Assembly (NCBI GenBank): GCA_023435725.1
Contig: JAEYRD010000145.1
Span: 1-64,000, forward strand
Reading direction: 5' to 3'
DNA: 64,000 nt
Source of the DNA: Pseudomonadota bacterium
Lineage (GTDB): Bacteria; Pseudomonadota; Alphaproteobacteria; Rhizobiales; Xanthobacteraceae
Position numbers and translations under genes: made by a program
The notes under the pieces: generated by a model
The model's database searches: none
What the model was told of the DNA's origin: nothing
The model's input: only the letters and a program-made list of their open reading frames with translations
Shown here: piece after piece, positions 34,375 through 42,674 of the stretch
How positions within the stretch are numbered: position 1 is the first letter of the stretch
Layout: each line of letters opens with the position of its first letter

Positions 34375-35847
34375 TCAGTCCAGTTGGTCGATGGCCTGCG
34401 CCAGAAGCTTGCAGCCGCGTTCGATCTGGGCGATCTCAAGCGCCGAATAGCCCATGACGAGGCCGACCGACTTCCGGGATCGTCTGCTGCCTGTCGAGCG
34501 GCTGTCGAACAGGGCCGAGACGGGATAGATGCCAACACCCTTTGCGCGGGCCGCCTTGATCAAGGCATCCTCGCGCTTCTGCGGCAGATCATCGAACCAG
34601 GCCACCACGTGCAAGCCGGCGGCCGCGCCGTCGATCCTGACGCGATCTGCGAACCGGCGGCGCAGTGCGCCGAGCAGCGCCTGCCGGCGTTCGGCGTTGC
34701 GCCGGCGCGCGCGCCTGACATGGCTCTCATAGGCGCCGCTCTCCAGCATCGCAGCGAGAGCGTCCTGTTCGATGAGCGGCGTGTGCCGGTCCATGATCTG
34801 CTTGGCAGAAGCGAACAGGTTGCGCAGCCCGGCGGGGACGACCAGGTAGCCGATCCGCAAGGTCGGGGAGAGCGTCTTGGAGACGGTCCCGAGATAAATC
34901 ACGTTGTCGCTTCCCTCCAGCGCATGCAGCGGCGGGATCGGCTTGGTGTCGTAGCGATACTCGCTGTCGTAATCGTCCTCGATCACATAAGCATCGAACT
35001 TCCTGGCCCAGGCGAGCAGTTGATGCCGGCGCCCGATCGGCATGACCCCGCCGAGCGGATATTGATGTGACGGCGTCACATAGGCGAGGCGGGCTTCGAC
35101 GCCATCGAGCCGCTCGGTCTGGAGGCCCTCCGCGTCGACCGGGATGGGCATCGCCCCGGCGCCCGTCGCGGCAAAAGTGTGCCGCGCCATCTGGTAGCCG
35201 GGATCCTCCATCACGAAGCGGTCGCCGGTGTCGAGCAGCAGGCGCGCGCAGATGTCGAGGCCCTGCTGCGAGCCGTTCACCACGACGATCTGCTCGACGT
35301 CGCAACGTATGCTGCGCGATCGCCACAGGTAACCCTGAAGCGCCGTGCGCAGCCGCAACGAGCCGCTGGGATCGTCATAGGCGAGCCGCTCGGGCTTGCG
35401 CGCCATCGCAGCAGTCACGGCTTTCTTCCATGCCAGCACCGGGAAGTCCGACGGCGCGAGCTCGCCATAGCGGAAGTTCGCTACGAGTCCGCGCGGCGGC
35501 TCGGTCCAGCGGGGCGGGTCCTGCCGCAGCCGCTCGCCGAATGCCGACAGATGCACCTTGCGCGCCGAGGGCCGGGCTGCGGCGCGCGTGCGTCCCCGTT
35601 CGACGACCGCCGCGCGGGCCACGCGCGGCCGGGCGCCATGGCGGGTCTCGATGAAGCCTTCAGCGGCGAGCTGTTCGTAGGCGACGGTGACGGTGGAACG
35701 CGCCACGCCCATCTCGCCGGCCAGCGCGCGCGAGGACGGCAGCAACCCGTCCGTTCCGTACACACGCGCCATGATCTGCTCTTTGAGCGCCTCGTAGATC
35801 CGGCGCGCGCCCATACGACCGGCGCGGGGTTCCGGGCGTGTTTTCAT
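34375..35847 (-). CDS. MocR/PdxR-type GntR-aminotransferase regulator
   Basis: The 490-residue protein has an N-terminal winged helix (RIYEALKEQIM ... LPSSRALAGEMGVARSTVTVAYEQLAAEGFI) and a C-terminal fold-type I aminotransferase domain. PLP-site features are visible: NGSQQGLD, the SDN-like YVTPSHQYPLG, EDDYDSEYRY and the Schiff-base lysine in TVSKTLSPTLRIGY. Such proteins sense PLP or an amino-acid adduct and regulate B6 or amine metabolism genes. I chose MKTRPEPRAG (35847); starts at 35856 and 35862 are also possible, and the last lies inside the palindrome at 35857-35904, which is a likely auto-operator. Confidence 0.88.
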   Translation of the reverse strand: MKTRPEPRAGRMGARRIYEALKEQIMARVYGTDGLLPSSRALAGEMGVARSTVTVAYEQLAAEGFIETRHGARPRVARAAVVERGRTRAAARPSARKVHLSAFGERLRQDPPRWTEPPRGLVANFRYGELAPSDFPVLAWKKAVTAAMARKPERLAYDDPSGSLRLRTALQGYLWRSRSIRCDVEQIVVVNGSQQGLDICARLLLDTGDRFVMEDPGYQMARHTFAATGAGAMPIPVDAEGLQTERLDGVEARLAYVTPSHQYPLGGVMPIGRRHQLLAWARKFDAYVIEDDYDSEYRYDTKPIPPLHALEGSDNVIYLGTVSKTLSPTLRIGYLVVPAGLRNLFASAKQIMDRHTPLIEQDALAAMLESGAYESHVRRARRRNAERRQALLGALRRRFADRVRIDGAAAGLHVVAWFDDLPQKREDALIKAARAKGVGIYPVSALFDSRSTGSRRSRKSVGLVMGYSALEIAQIERGCKLLAQAIDQLD

Positions 35848-35856
35848 CTGGATCAT

Positions 35857-35904
35857 CCACATTCCAAGCCGGCACCCACCGGAATCGTGGGTGTTGGAAT
35901 GTGG
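35857..35904. promoter_or_regulatory. Large inverted repeat at the MocR gene start
   Basis: CCACATTCCAA (35857-35867) pairs perfectly with TTGGAATGTGG (35894-35904), and the inner CACCCAC (35873-35879) with GTGGGTG (35887-35893). It lies between the redoxin stop and the MocR start, so it could be a MocR operator or a structured intercistronic element. Confidence 0.65.
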
Positions 35905-35906
35905 TT

Positions 35907-36503
35907 CTAATCCTGTCCGCCGAGAGTTGCGACGTAGGCCTTGCCGTAAGGAAAGAAACGTTCCTTGTGGCCCTGCTGCCAAAGCGTCTTGAGCCCGGGC
36001 GCGGTAATGTCCCAATCCGGACGGCAATTCATGCTGACCTCCCTGAGGTCCTGGCGGAGTTCTTCGACGGTCGGACGTCCGAAGAACCAGTAGCCGTTGT
36101 AGATCTTGTGAACGACCAGGGCAGGCTTCAGCACGATGACATGCGGAATCATCGGATTGTGAACGGGATCCGTGTATTCGGCGATGTCGAGATCCTTCTG
36201 GACGATGCGCCGTGGGTCGGAGAGAAAAGGCCAGTGGGCTCCTACGCCGCTGCGGTACTCGATGGTCTCAGTGATCGTGTCGGTCGTAATCGTGACCATC
36301 CGGCAATAGCCCACCTCCATCTCCCGATGCAGTTGCAGCAATCCTTCGGCCTGCCGTCGATCCTTTGGACAGAAGCCGCCGCGGCCAAGCACGAGCACCA
36401 TGGGATCGCCGCCCTGCAACTCCGAGAGTTTCCGGTGCTTGCCGGTGTGGTCGCTGAGCTCATAGTCGGGGAAAATCGTCCCCTGCGTGATGTCGGGTCT
36501 CAT
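35907..36503 (-). CDS. Peroxiredoxin-like (AhpC/TSA, redoxin) protein
   Basis: The 198-residue protein has a thioredoxin-fold opening (GTIFPDYELSDHTGKHRKLSEL) and MVLVLGRGGFCPKDRRQAEGL, where C45 sits at the peroxidatic position; a second Cys follows in VGYCRMV. The usual Pro-x-x-x-Thr/Ser-x-x-Cys signature is altered, so activity is uncertain. A C-terminal extension (YWFFGRPTVEELRQDLREVS) follows. It lies 43 bases after the MOSC fusion gene on the same strand, suggesting a shared operon with a redox role. Confidence 0.8.
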   Translation of the reverse strand: MRPDITQGTIFPDYELSDHTGKHRKLSELQGGDPMVLVLGRGGFCPKDRRQAEGLLQLHREMEVGYCRMVTITTDTITETIEYRSGVGAHWPFLSDPRRIVQKDLDIAEYTDPVHNPMIPHVIVLKPALVVHKIYNGYWFFGRPTVEELRQDLREVSMNCRPDWDITAPGLKTLWQQGHKERFFPYGKAYVATLGGQD

Positions 36504-36546
36504 CTTAAATCCCTCCGTTGTTGGACGAAGTCGTGTCAGAAGCCGA

Positions 36547-38307
36547 TCAGAGATCGAGGACGACGTCTTCTTTCGGCCGCGAGCAGCAGATCAGGACGTT
36601 TCCGTCCGCGGGTGCGTCGAGCGGATCCGGTCCATAGCTGACCGCCCCTGAGACGAGCCCGCTTTCGCAATTGTGGCAGACGCCCGTCCGGCACGACCAG
36701 CGCACGGGGACGTCGCAAGCTTCGGCCAGTTCGAGCAGGCTGCCATATGATGGTCCCCAGCAGACATTGAGCCCGCTGCGCGCGAACGAAACCATCGGAC
36801 CCGGGCCCGGAGCGCCGGCCGGCACATGCGCGGGCTTCCGCGGCGCTGCCGCGATGCCGGGCGTCATGGATGACCTGGAGCCGAACAGTTCGGTGTAGAT
36901 GTGATCAGGCGCGACGCCCAAGGTGGCCAGGCCAGTTGTGAGGTCGCTCATGAACGTCGCCGGTCCGCACAGATAGAAGTCGCTGTCTTGCGGGACGTTG
37001 AGCCGCTGGACCAGGCGCAGATCCAGATGTCCGGCGGTGTCGAAATCCGTCTCGGGACGATCGCCCGGATCGGGTGCGCTGTAGCAGACATGACTGTGCT
37101 GGTGAGCCAGCGAGCCCAACAGCCCGCGCACCTCGGCGGCGAACGCATGCTCGCGGCCGTTGCGGGTGCCATGCAGCCACCAGATCTCTCGCGTCGATCC
37201 TTCCGCGGCGAGCGCGTGGAGCATTGCGAGCACGGGTGTCACGCCGATGCCGGCACTCAGCAAGACAACCGGCCGCGTACCTTGCCGCAGCGTGAAACTG
37301 CCGCGTGGCGCACCGATTTGCACGACGTCCCCAACGCGCAGTTCGTCGGCGACGTAATTGCTGGCCGCGCCGTGCGCTTCCCGCTTGATGCTGAGGCGCC
37401 AGGATGCCGCATCGGAGCGGCTCGACAGCGAATAGCTGCGCGTCATCGCGGGGGCGGCGGCGGGCCCGAGCCGCACGACGACGAACTGGCCGGGCAGGGC
37501 AGCGGCCACGGGATGTCCGTCCGTGGGTTCGAGGATCAGCGAGGTCACGTTGCCGCTTTCGGCGATCTTGCGCGATACGCGAAATGGCCGGAAACCACGC
37601 CAGGCCGGAGCTGGGCTTGCCCCCGGACCGAGCCCGGCGTTTCCCGCTGCCGTAGTCTCCGTGTGCTGCTGCTCGAGCAGTGCCGCGAAGGAATGATGCC
37701 AGCCGCGGCTCAGCGCCGGAATCCGCAGCGCGCGCTGCAGGCGATCGTGCGGGTGAGGGGGCAGGTAAAGCAGCGCGTTGATCTCGAACACGCTCATGCG
37801 CTCGGGCCCGCCGGCGACCTGTGTGATCTCGTCACCGGCCTCGACGTCGCCTTCTTCGATCACACGAAAATAGAAACCGGGCCGGCCGTGCTTGACGAGG
37901 AGGGCGGCCATGTCCGGCTCCTCCATGCGAATGCCCAGCCGGTAGCAGGTGACGCGCGGTTGCGTCACCTCGAACAGGGCGGAGCCGATCTTGTAACGGT
38001 CTCCAATGCAGACTTCGGTATCGGCGAGCCCCTCGACGGTGAAGTTCTCGCCGAATTGACCATGGACGAGATTTGGTCGACCGAGCTGGTTCTGCCAGTA
38101 CCGATAGGAATCGTCCTGATAGACGAACACGGCGCGGTGTTCGCCGCCGTGACCCGCCGTATCGCCCTGGCCGTCGCCGTCGATGTTGAGCCGGCGCACC
38201 CTGCGCGGGCCTTTGACGGGCGCCTTCCAGATTCCGGTATGGACGGTTCTGCCCTGCCAGGCGATGTCGCGTGGCAGGCCGACATTGACGGAAAGCAAAC
38301 GTGCCAT
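36547..38307 (-). CDS. MOSC domain fused to ferredoxin-NAD(P) reductase and 2Fe-2S domain
   Basis: The 586-residue protein has three parts. Residues 1-200 are a MOSC domain with the GDTAGHGGEHRAVFVYQ and GQFGENFTVEGL motifs and the conserved cysteine in VTCYRLGIR. Residues about 255-480 form an FAD/NAD reductase (FRVSRK, MTRSYSLSS, LLSAGIGVTPVLAML, FYLCGPATFM). Residues 500-586 are a plant-type 2Fe-2S domain with C539, C544, C547 and C574/575. MOSC proteins bind Mo-cofactor sulfur; the fusion implies electron delivery from NAD(P)H to a Mo- or N-hydroxyl-reducing reaction, similar to YiiM/mARC-type systems (inference). The start is the ATG at 38307. Confidence 0.88.
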   Translation of the reverse strand: MARLLSVNVGLPRDIAWQGRTVHTGIWKAPVKGPRRVRRLNIDGDGQGDTAGHGGEHRAVFVYQDDSYRYWQNQLGRPNLVHGQFGENFTVEGLADTEVCIGDRYKIGSALFEVTQPRVTCYRLGIRMEEPDMAALLVKHGRPGFYFRVIEEGDVEAGDEITQVAGGPERMSVFEINALLYLPPHPHDRLQRALRIPALSRGWHHSFAALLEQQHTETTAAGNAGLGPGASPAPAWRGFRPFRVSRKIAESGNVTSLILEPTDGHPVAAALPGQFVVVRLGPAAAPAMTRSYSLSSRSDAASWRLSIKREAHGAASNYVADELRVGDVVQIGAPRGSFTLRQGTRPVVLLSAGIGVTPVLAMLHALAAEGSTREIWWLHGTRNGREHAFAAEVRGLLGSLAHQHSHVCYSAPDPGDRPETDFDTAGHLDLRLVQRLNVPQDSDFYLCGPATFMSDLTTGLATLGVAPDHIYTELFGSRSSMTPGIAAAPRKPAHVPAGAPGPGPMVSFARSGLNVCWGPSYGSLLELAEACDVPVRWSCRTGVCHNCESGLVSGAVSYGPDPLDAPADGNVLICCSRPKEDVVLDL

Positions 38308-38541
38308 GGGTGTTCCCCGGCGTGACCAGCGCTGCCCGCAGTCGGGCAAATTCCAGATTGCCGCACCGTCAATCTGCATCCAGGTCGGGCTTTTGGCCCG
38401 TTAGTCGTTGTTAGACGTTGCTAGACAGCCTTGCCGCCGGCTGTCTGCGCTCCAATCTGAGTGGGCGTGGAGCATGGCTCGATCCTCCGCCGTGCCGGCG
38501 GCGTTCGCAAGAGAGCTGAGTTCACAAGACGGGAGATCGCG

Positions 38542-38922
38542 ATGGACGATCAGGCGGTGCTGGCGGCGCTCCGGCGCCATTGGGAGGCTTCGGACGCGAA
38601 CGATTTCGAGGCCGAGCATGACATCTATCGCGAGGATGCGGTGCTCGACTATCCGCAGTCCGGCGAGCGCATCCGCGGTCGCAGGAACATCCAGGAGAGC
38701 CGCTTTGTGCAGCCGAACAAGAAGCGTTTCACGGTCCGGCGGATTGTCGGCGGGGGCGATCTCTGGGTGAGCGAATTCGTCCTGACCTATGACGGGGTGC
38801 CGTCCTATGTGGTCAGCATCATGGAATTCCGTGAAGGATTGGTGACGCACGAAACGCAATATTTCGGCGATCGGTTCGACCCGGCTCCGTCGCGTGCGCA
38901 TCTTGTCGAGCGAGTGGGATAG
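38542..38922 (+). CDS. NTF2-like / SnoaL-type protein
   Basis: The 126-residue protein has the NTF2-like alpha+beta barrel look: VLAALRRHWEASDANDFEAE, IYREDAVLDYPQSGERIRGR, and VSEFVLTYDGVPSYVVSIMEF. Members are ketosteroid-isomerase-like enzymes or ligand binders. GGGAG precedes the ATG at 38542 by six bases. It stands alone between the MOSC fusion (divergent) and a REP-like palindrome. Confidence 0.78.
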   Translation: MDDQAVLAALRRHWEASDANDFEAEHDIYREDAVLDYPQSGERIRGRRNIQESRFVQPNKKRFTVRRIVGGGDLWVSEFVLTYDGVPSYVVSIMEFREGLVTHETQYFGDRFDPAPSRAHLVERVG

Positions 38923-38938
38923 GACGCGCGCTCCGCCC

Positions 38939-39018
38939 CGTCATTGCGAGCGCAGCGAAGCAATCCAGCGTCTTTCCGCGGAGGGATTCTGGATTGCTTC
39001 GCTGCGCTCACAATGACG
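38939..39018. repeat. REP-like long palindrome
   Basis: Two 28-base arms (38939-38966 and 38991-39018) are inverted copies with one mismatch, separated by 24 bases. The arms contain CGTCATTG and GCAGCGAAGCAATCC. It lies 17 bases after the NTF2-like gene and could end its transcript or be a mobile REP element. Confidence 0.88.
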
Positions 39019-39334
39019 ATGTTGATGCAGCTGCGGCCCGAAACGTAGTCTCGTGTCCAGGCGCGCTTAACCAATTCAGCAACGTGGAACTGATGCGGCC
39101 GCTGGTCGCAGGCTCGTCGCCTTGATTCCGGCCGATCCGGCTTTATGTCTGATACTAACAAGAATCCGGGCCCCTCTGGCGAGGCCGTCGGCAATGCCGG
39201 CAAACCTCGCGATGTCGGATGACCTGTCCCGCGCGAATGCGATGGATCGGCCGATCGTCGGGCCCCCTTAGTTCTCTCCGACTCAATCGTCCCCATCGAA
39301 GCTCCGCGCGGCCATTTCGCAAGATTGAGGAGCA
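39019..39334. other. Intergenic region upstream of the TerB operon
   Basis: I see no gene in these 316 bases. The end (GAGGAGC) is the TerB ribosome binding site; the operon promoter should lie here. Confidence 0.5.
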
Positions 39335-39799
39335 ATGATGTCTGACGCCGCCAGTTCAAATCCGATCGAGATCACCGAACCGTCCAGCCTCAATGAACAG
39401 GCTGCGGTCGCGCTGGTCATTGCCGGCGCGCTCGTCGCCGTGGCTGACCGACGGGTCTCGCCGGTCGAGCGCGACGAGGTGATCCGCTTCATCAGGGATC
39501 GTGGATTGGCGCCGTACATCGGCGACGACAGGCTGTTTGCGATGTTCGACGAACTGGCCGAGCGGCTCGAGGAGCCGGACTTTGCCAATGTGGTGATCGA
39601 CACGCTGCGGCCGGTCTCGGATCTGCCGCTCGCAGCGCATCTGATGGAGCTGTCGGAGCGCGTTGCGGCCGCAGACGAGGATATTGACCCCCATGAAGTG
39701 CAGGCGATCAAGCTGTTGCGCCTGCTGACGCTGGTGTTGCCGCGCGCAAAACAAGTCGGGCCGGGTGCGATAAGCGCCGCCTCAAAGGAGTGTGCATGA
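39335..39799 (+). CDS. TerB-like (tellurite resistance family) protein
   Basis: The 154-residue, all-helical protein carries the TerB pattern of paired acidic loops: VAVADRRVSPVERDEVIRF and VAAADEDIDPHEVQAIKLL, which bind divalent metal in family members. GAGGAGC precedes the ATG (39335, with a second ATG in frame at 39338). It is the first gene of a four-gene operon; the next gene overlaps its stop by four bases. Confidence 0.8.
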   Translation: MMSDAASSNPIEITEPSSLNEQAAVALVIAGALVAVADRRVSPVERDEVIRFIRDRGLAPYIGDDRLFAMFDELAERLEEPDFANVVIDTLRPVSDLPLAAHLMELSERVAAADEDIDPHEVQAIKLLRLLTLVLPRAKQVGPGAISAASKECA

Positions 39800-40155
39800 G
39801 CGCAGCTTCGGACGAGCGCACGACAGGGACTAAGGACACCGGCCAGATGGCGGGTGGTGACCCGCGCCTCGACAAGCTCGTCCATCGCTTGCCGCCGCGC
39901 ATGGAGGACACGGTCTCGTATCTGCTCAAGCCGTCAAGCCGCTGGGTGAGGATCCCCTCCGGCACGCTGCTCGTCGTCGGCGGCGTGTTCTCCTTCCTTC
40001 CGGTGCTCGGCGTCTGGATGCTGCCGCTCGGTCTGGCATTGCTCGCAGAAGACGTGCCTGCGCTGCGCTCCTCCCGCTCGAAGGTCCTGGATTGGGTCGA
40101 GCGGAAGAAGCCGCAATGGCTCGATCCCTCCGAAGCCAAGAATGATCAATCATGA
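39796..40155 (+). CDS. Small membrane protein of the TerB-TerC operon
   Basis: The 119-residue protein has an N-terminal soluble part, then two closely spaced hydrophobic segments (IPSGTLLVVGGVFSFLPVLG and WMLPLGLALLAEDVPAL), and a charged tail. The family is common next to terC in Rhizobiales and has no known function. AAGGAG precedes the ATG at 39796 by six bases, and the ATG overlaps the TerB stop. Confidence 0.78.
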   Translation: MSAASDERTTGTKDTGQMAGGDPRLDKLVHRLPPRMEDTVSYLLKPSSRWVRIPSGTLLVVGGVFSFLPVLGVWMLPLGLALLAEDVPALRSSRSKVLDWVERKKPQWLDPSEAKNDQS

Positions 40156-40790
40156 CTGAATTCATCACCGCCGACGCGCTGTCCGCGCTGCTCCAGGTCG
40201 TCTTGATCGACCTTGTGCTCGCCGGCGACAACGCCGTCGTCATCGGCCTTGCCGCCGCCGGCCTGCCGGCCGAACAACGCCGGCGCGCCATCGTCGTCGG
40301 CATCGTCGCGGCCACAGCGCTGCGCATCGTCTTTGCCGGCGTCGCGACCCAGCTCCTGCAGGTGATCGGCCTGCTGCTGGCCGGCGGCGTGCTGCTGCTC
40401 TGGGTGTGCTGGAAGATGTGGCGTGAGCTGCGTGAGCAGGCCGCGCACTCCAGCCAGCTTGCGTTCAGCCACGGCGGAAGCGCGGGCAGCGCATCGGTGC
40501 CGCGGAAAACCTTCGCGCAGGCAGCGTTGCAGATCGTTGCGGCCGACGTCTCGATGTCGCTCGACAACGTGCTCGCGGTCGCGGGCGCCGCGCGCGAGCA
40601 TCCCTACATTCTTGCGTTCGGACTGCTGCTGTCGGTCGCGATGATGGGCGTTGCCGCAGACCTGCTTGGCCGCGTGCTGCAGAAGCAGCGCTGGATCGCC
40701 TATGTCGGGCTTGCCATCATCGTTTACGTCGCCTTCGAAATGATCTATCGCGGCTCGCTTGAGCTTGCGCCTGTCATCGCGAGTCTCTGA
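40152..40790 (+). CDS. TerC family integral membrane protein (YjbE-like)
   Basis: The 212-residue protein has seven membrane segments and the TerC hallmarks LVLAGDNAVVIGLAAAGLPAEQRRRA near residue 20 and AADVSMSLDNVLAVAGAARE near residue 135, each with a metal-binding acidic residue in a DN pair. YjbE/TerC proteins export or insert Mn2+ or support membrane metalation. Its ATG overlaps the previous stop (ATGA), so the operon is translationally coupled. Confidence 0.88.
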   Translation: MTEFITADALSALLQVVLIDLVLAGDNAVVIGLAAAGLPAEQRRRAIVVGIVAATALRIVFAGVATQLLQVIGLLLAGGVLLLWVCWKMWRELREQAAHSSQLAFSHGGSAGSASVPRKTFAQAALQIVAADVSMSLDNVLAVAGAAREHPYILAFGLLLSVAMMGVAADLLGRVLQKQRWIAYVGLAIIVYVAFEMIYRGSLELAPVIASL

Positions 40791-40815
40791 GGCGATCCGC
40801 AATCCGGAGTGATCA

Positions 40816-41406
40816 ATGACGTCTGAACCCAAAGCACTTTCGGCGCACGACGCGCCGCGACCGCAAATCGGGCCGTTTGCCCAACTCATCTTCGGCTCGC
40901 GCTGGCTGCAGTTGCCGCTCTATGTCGGCCTCATCATCGCGCAAGGCGTGTATGTGCTGCTGTTCCTGAAGGAGCTCTGGCACCTGGTGGTGCACTCCTT
41001 CGACGCCAGCGAGCAGCAGATCATGCTGGTCGTGCTTGGGCTGATCGACGTCGTCATGATCTCGAACCTGCTGGTGATGGTGATCGTGGGCGGCTATGAG
41101 ACCTTCGTCTCGCGCCTGAACCTGAATGGTCATCCGGATGAGCCGGAATGGCTCAGTCACGTCAATGCCAGTGTACTCAAGATCAAGCTGGCAATGGCGA
41201 TCATTGGCATTTCCTCGATCTCGCTGCTCCGGACCTTCATCGAGGCGGGCAATCTCGGCACCACGCGCAGCAATTTCACCGAGACCGGCGTGATGTGGCA
41301 GGTGCTGATCCATCTGACCTTCATCATCTCCGCAATCGGCATCGCCTGGGTCGACCGCCTTGCCGACAACGCGCATCGCAAGGAGACCGGTCACGGCCAC
41401 GGCTGA
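40816..41406 (+). CDS. YqhA/UPF0114 family membrane protein
   Basis: The 196-residue protein has four membrane spans and the family motifs FGSRWLQLPLYVGLIIAQ, LGLIDVVMISNLLVMVIVGGYETFVS and SISLLRTFIEA. The function is unknown; it is conserved across proteobacteria. It follows terC by 25 bases with GGAG before its ATG and is the last gene of the TerB-TM-TerC-YqhA unit. Confidence 0.88.
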   Translation: MTSEPKALSAHDAPRPQIGPFAQLIFGSRWLQLPLYVGLIIAQGVYVLLFLKELWHLVVHSFDASEQQIMLVVLGLIDVVMISNLLVMVIVGGYETFVSRLNLNGHPDEPEWLSHVNASVLKIKLAMAIIGISSISLLRTFIEAGNLGTTRSNFTETGVMWQVLIHLTFIISAIGIAWVDRLADNAHRKETGHGHG

Positions 41407-41574
41407 GGCGCGCGAACCGGTCTCTCGGACCGTACAGGGCTGCATTCAGAGGCGCCGGCTCCGCACCAGCGTCTCGGAGGGCGCTTCGCCGAACGCCAGC
41501 AGGTAGGCTGAAGCAGCGGAAAATATCAGATGGCCGATCTCGGCCATATTCCGGAAAACGACTGCCGCGTTTCA

Positions 41575-42513
41575 TCACGCGACTTGCGGATAGGCCGCGT
41601 TCTCCCGCCGCTCGCGCTCGCCGAGTTCCCGCACCAGCTCCTGAAGGAATGATTCGATGTAGGCGGGCAGGGTGCGTTCGGCGCGGACATAGATGCCGAG
41701 ATCGGACCAGACCGGGCTGCCGGCATTATCGAGCGGCAGGAAGACGAGCTGGCTGTCGCGCAACAGGCGGCCGATGCCGAGCTGGGTCTGGAAGGCGACG
41801 CCGACGCCGCGCGCGGCGAGCTCGCGCATCAGGTCGATCGAGTTGGCCTGGATCGCTGGCTCCGGCGTCTCGGAGAGCTGCGCGATCAGCGGCTGAAGCA
41901 GATGATAGATCGACAGCTCCGGCAGCGCGTGGATGACGGGGAAAGCGAGACATTGGACCAGTGTGACCGTCTTGCGGCGCGCCAGCGGATGCTCGCGCGC
42001 GACCACCGCGCCGAGGCGAAACCGCTTCAACGCGACCTGCCGCAGGTCCGGCGGGTGGCGGAGCGCCATGGCGATGCCGATGTCGGCCTCGCCGCGGCTT
42101 AGGGCCTCCAGCACGTCGGACGATCCCTTGACCTCGGTGGTGAAGCTGACGCGCCGGGCGCGGCCGCGATGCGAGGCGATCAGGTCCGGCAGCACCGACT
42201 CGGTGAGCGACTCGATGCAGGCGATGCTGACGGTGCCGTGCCAGGCGCCGGAGAGGGATGCTACGTCCGAGCGGAAGCGGTCGAGGTCCTGGAGCATGTT
42301 CATGACGTGCCGGGCCAGCATCTCGCCGACCGTCGTCAGCGTCAGGCCGCGCGCCGTGCGCTCGAACAACGGCGATCCAACCTCTTGCTCGAGCTTGAGA
42401 ATTTGGCGGCTGACGGCCGACGAGGCGACATTCAGAACGCGCGCCGCGGCCCGGATCGAGCCAGTGCGGCGGACGGCGTGGAAGTACTGGATGGCTGGTG
42501 AGTGAAATCGCAT
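41575..42513 (-). CDS. LysR family transcriptional regulator
   Basis: The 312-residue protein has an N-terminal winged HTH (FHAVRRTGSIRAAARVLNVASSAVSRQILKLEQEVG) and a substrate-binding domain (VLPDLIASHRGRARRV, ADIGIAMAL). Its C-terminal extension is usual for LTTRs. The divergent gene at 42675 is the obvious target candidate, with about 160 bases between them. Effector unknown. Confidence 0.88.
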   Translation of the reverse strand: MRFHSPAIQYFHAVRRTGSIRAAARVLNVASSAVSRQILKLEQEVGSPLFERTARGLTLTTVGEMLARHVMNMLQDLDRFRSDVASLSGAWHGTVSIACIESLTESVLPDLIASHRGRARRVSFTTEVKGSSDVLEALSRGEADIGIAMALRHPPDLRQVALKRFRLGAVVAREHPLARRKTVTLVQCLAFPVIHALPELSIYHLLQPLIAQLSETPEPAIQANSIDLMRELAARGVGVAFQTQLGIGRLLRDSQLVFLPLDNAGSPVWSDLGIYVRAERTLPAYIESFLQELVRELGERERRENAAYPQVA

Positions 42514-42674
42514 GGGACCCCCGGGCCAACTATAGCTGTTGCCGAAACGGCATCAACATGCTCGAAATTCTCTGCTTTTCGAGAGCGGTCGTCCCGCCTA
42601 GGTTGGCCGCCGGCTCGGCTGGTCCCTTCAGGGATCGCCAGGCCCCGCGCAACGAGGCGCCAGAGGATTTTGGG

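Noticed and set aside
39035..39120. Possible tRNA-like arm on the minus strand
   Set aside because: A D-arm-like GCTGAATTGGTTAAGC word occurs, but no acceptor or anticodon stem can be drawn around it.
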